Assembly: GCF_938040115.1 (NCBI RefSeq)
Contig: NZ_CALHXD010000161.1
Location: 1-6,331, forward strand
Source of the DNA: an uncultured Campylobacter sp.
GTDB taxonomy: Bacteria; Campylobacterota; Campylobacteria; Campylobacterales; Campylobacteraceae
Length of the DNA stretch: 6,331 nucleotides
Reading direction: 5' to 3'
Shown here piece by piece: positions 5,209 to 6,331 of the stretch (its first letter is position 1; each line of letters begins with the position of its first letter). A program made the position numbers and the translations under genes. The notes under the pieces were generated by a model. That model had not been told where the DNA came from and made no database searches. It saw only the letters and a program-made list of their open reading frames with translations.

Positions 5209-6312
5209 ATGCCGGCAGATTTGAACGATTATTTTAATAAAAAACGAGGCTCCGGCGGCGGAGACGATAACGGCGGCGAGAGCAAGGGCCCAAAAGTAAA
5301 TTTTAAAACGCCTGATTTTAAAGGATTTGGCAAAATTTCAGCCTTTGCCTACGTCATCATCGCGCTCGTGGCCGTGATCGCGCTTACGCAGCCTTTCGTC
5401 ACGATAAACTCGGGCGAAGTGGGCATCAAGTCAAATTTGGGTAAATACGACCCGTCTCCGATGCAGCCGGGACTGCATTTCTTTATCCCGTTCTTGCAAA
5501 AGGTCATCGTAGTCGATACGCGCGTGCGCCTCATCAACTACACGTCGGGCGAAGATATGGGCGAAGCGGCGCAAAAGTACGGCGCGCAGGCTCAAGCGGG
5601 CATCATCCGCAAAAACTCGATCTCCGTTTTGGATGCGAGAAACTTGCCTGTTAGCATCGACATCACCGTGCAGTACCGCCTAAATCCGGAAAACGCACCT
5701 CAAACGATCGCGTCTTGGGGGCTTAGTTGGGAAAACAAGATCGTAGATCCCGTCGTACGCGACGTCGTGCGCAGTATCGCGGGTAAATACACCGCTGAGG
5801 AGCTTCCGACGAAGCGAAACGACCTAGCCACGGCTATCGACGAGGGTATCCGCAAGGATATCGACGCTCAGCCGAACAAACCAGTCGAGCTACTAACCGT
5901 GCAGCTTCGCGAGATAATCCTGCCTGAAAAAGTAAAAGAGCAGATTGAGCGCGTACAAATCGCCAAACAAGAGGCCGAGCGAACCAAGTACGAAGTAGAG
6001 CGCGCAAATCAAGAGGCGCTCAAAAAAGCAGCCCTCGCAGAGGGTACGGCAAAGGCCGCTATCATCGAAGCTCAGGGTCGCGCGGACGCCGCTAAGATCG
6101 AAGCCGACGCGCAAGCCTACGCAAACAAAGAGGTCGCAAAAAGCCTCGATCAAAATTTGCTAAATTTAAAGCAGATCGAGACGCAGGGTAAATTTAACGA
6201 GGCGCTACGCGAAAACAACGACGCGAAGATATTTTTAACGCCTGGCGGAGCGGTGCCGAATATCTGGGTAGATACGAAGGATAAGGCGAAGCAAAGCGCG
6301 ATAACGCAATAA
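5209..6312 (+). CDS. Membrane-anchored SPFH/band-7 (prohibitin-like) protein
   Basis: Protein of 367 residues with the order: polar glycine-rich cytoplasmic tail (1-40, GSGGGDD), one membrane segment (about 44-62, FAYVIIALVAVIALTQPFV), SPFH/band-7 domain (about 64-240, opening VTINSGEVGIKSNLGKY and containing PGLHFFIPF), an alanine- and glutamate-rich coiled coil (about 240-312) and a short tail. Proteins of this kind form large oligomeric rings that organise membranes; the Gly-rich tail plus single anchor resembles HflK, which regulates FtsH. The likely C. jejuni counterpart is Cj0268c, reported to affect adhesion and invasion; that link is from memory and not shown here. Its AAGGA (5199-5203) overlaps the ilvE TAA (5198-5200), indicating coupled translation in an ilvE-SPFH operon. 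After the stop, AGCGGCTC (6324-6331) runs off the window and may be the left arm of a terminator like the one after assT. Confidence 0.92.
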   Translation: MPADLNDYFNKKRGSGGGDDNGGESKGPKVNFKTPDFKGFGKISAFAYVIIALVAVIALTQPFVTINSGEVGIKSNLGKYDPSPMQPGLHFFIPFLQKVIVVDTRVRLINYTSGEDMGEAAQKYGAQAQAGIIRKNSISVLDARNLPVSIDITVQYRLNPENAPQTIASWGLSWENKIVDPVVRDVVRSIAGKYTAEELPTKRNDLATAIDEGIRKDIDAQPNKPVELLTVQLREIILPEKVKEQIERVQIAKQEAERTKYEVERANQEALKKAALAEGTAKAAIIEAQGRADAAKIEADAQAYANKEVAKSLDQNLLNLKQIETQGKFNEALRENNDAKIFLTPGGAVPNIWVDTKDKAKQSAITQ

Positions 6313-6331
6313 CTTTTGCTTGAAGCGGCTC

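Overview
The window looks like chromosomal DNA of a moderately GC-rich Campylobacter of the oral or C. rectus/showae/curvus-like group. This rests on three things: the protein flavour, an ilvE gene followed directly by an SPFH-domain gene (the Cj0269c-Cj0268c arrangement of C. jejuni), and short AT-rich intergenic promoters in otherwise fairly GC-rich coding DNA. The species assignment is an inference. All five genes are on the + strand, and nothing convincing is encoded on the - strand.

Layout: (1) 1-1685, the 3' part of a periplasmic PAPS-independent arylsulfate sulfotransferase (AssT/AstA), cut by the left edge but with every catalytic residue present, then a probable hairpin terminator. 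(2) 1686-2094, a 409-bp intergenic region with two large inverted repeats, dense AAATTT words and a perfect TATAAT promoter element. (3) 2095-2934, a DUF3737 right-handed beta-helix protein built from ten clear repeats of about 19 residues. (4) 2935-3330, a 396-bp gap with a weak hairpin, a pair of near-identical GC-rich 14-mers and a perfect 9-bp hairpin, but no gene I can support. (5) 3331-4170, a cytoplasmic-looking protein of 279 residues that I do not recognise. (6) 4171-4285, a short promoter region with helically phased A-tracts. (7) 4286-5200, ilvE, the branched-chain amino acid aminotransferase. (8) 5209-6312, a membrane-anchored SPFH/band-7 protein, whose ribosome binding site overlaps the ilvE stop.

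How the genes relate: ilvE and the SPFH gene form a tight two-gene operon. The other three appear to be separately transcribed, because each has its own leader or a hairpin before it. I see no pathway joining the sulfotransferase, the beta-helix protein and the unknown protein. No defence system, mobile element, CRISPR array or RNA gene is visible.

The most unusual signal is at the DNA level. The palindrome AAATTT occurs about 40 times by my hand count, where one or two would be expected by chance. It is densest between genes, and near two promoters it is spaced in multiples of the helical turn. It also fits RAATTY, the methylation motif tied to self-DNA recognition during transformation in C. 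jejuni.
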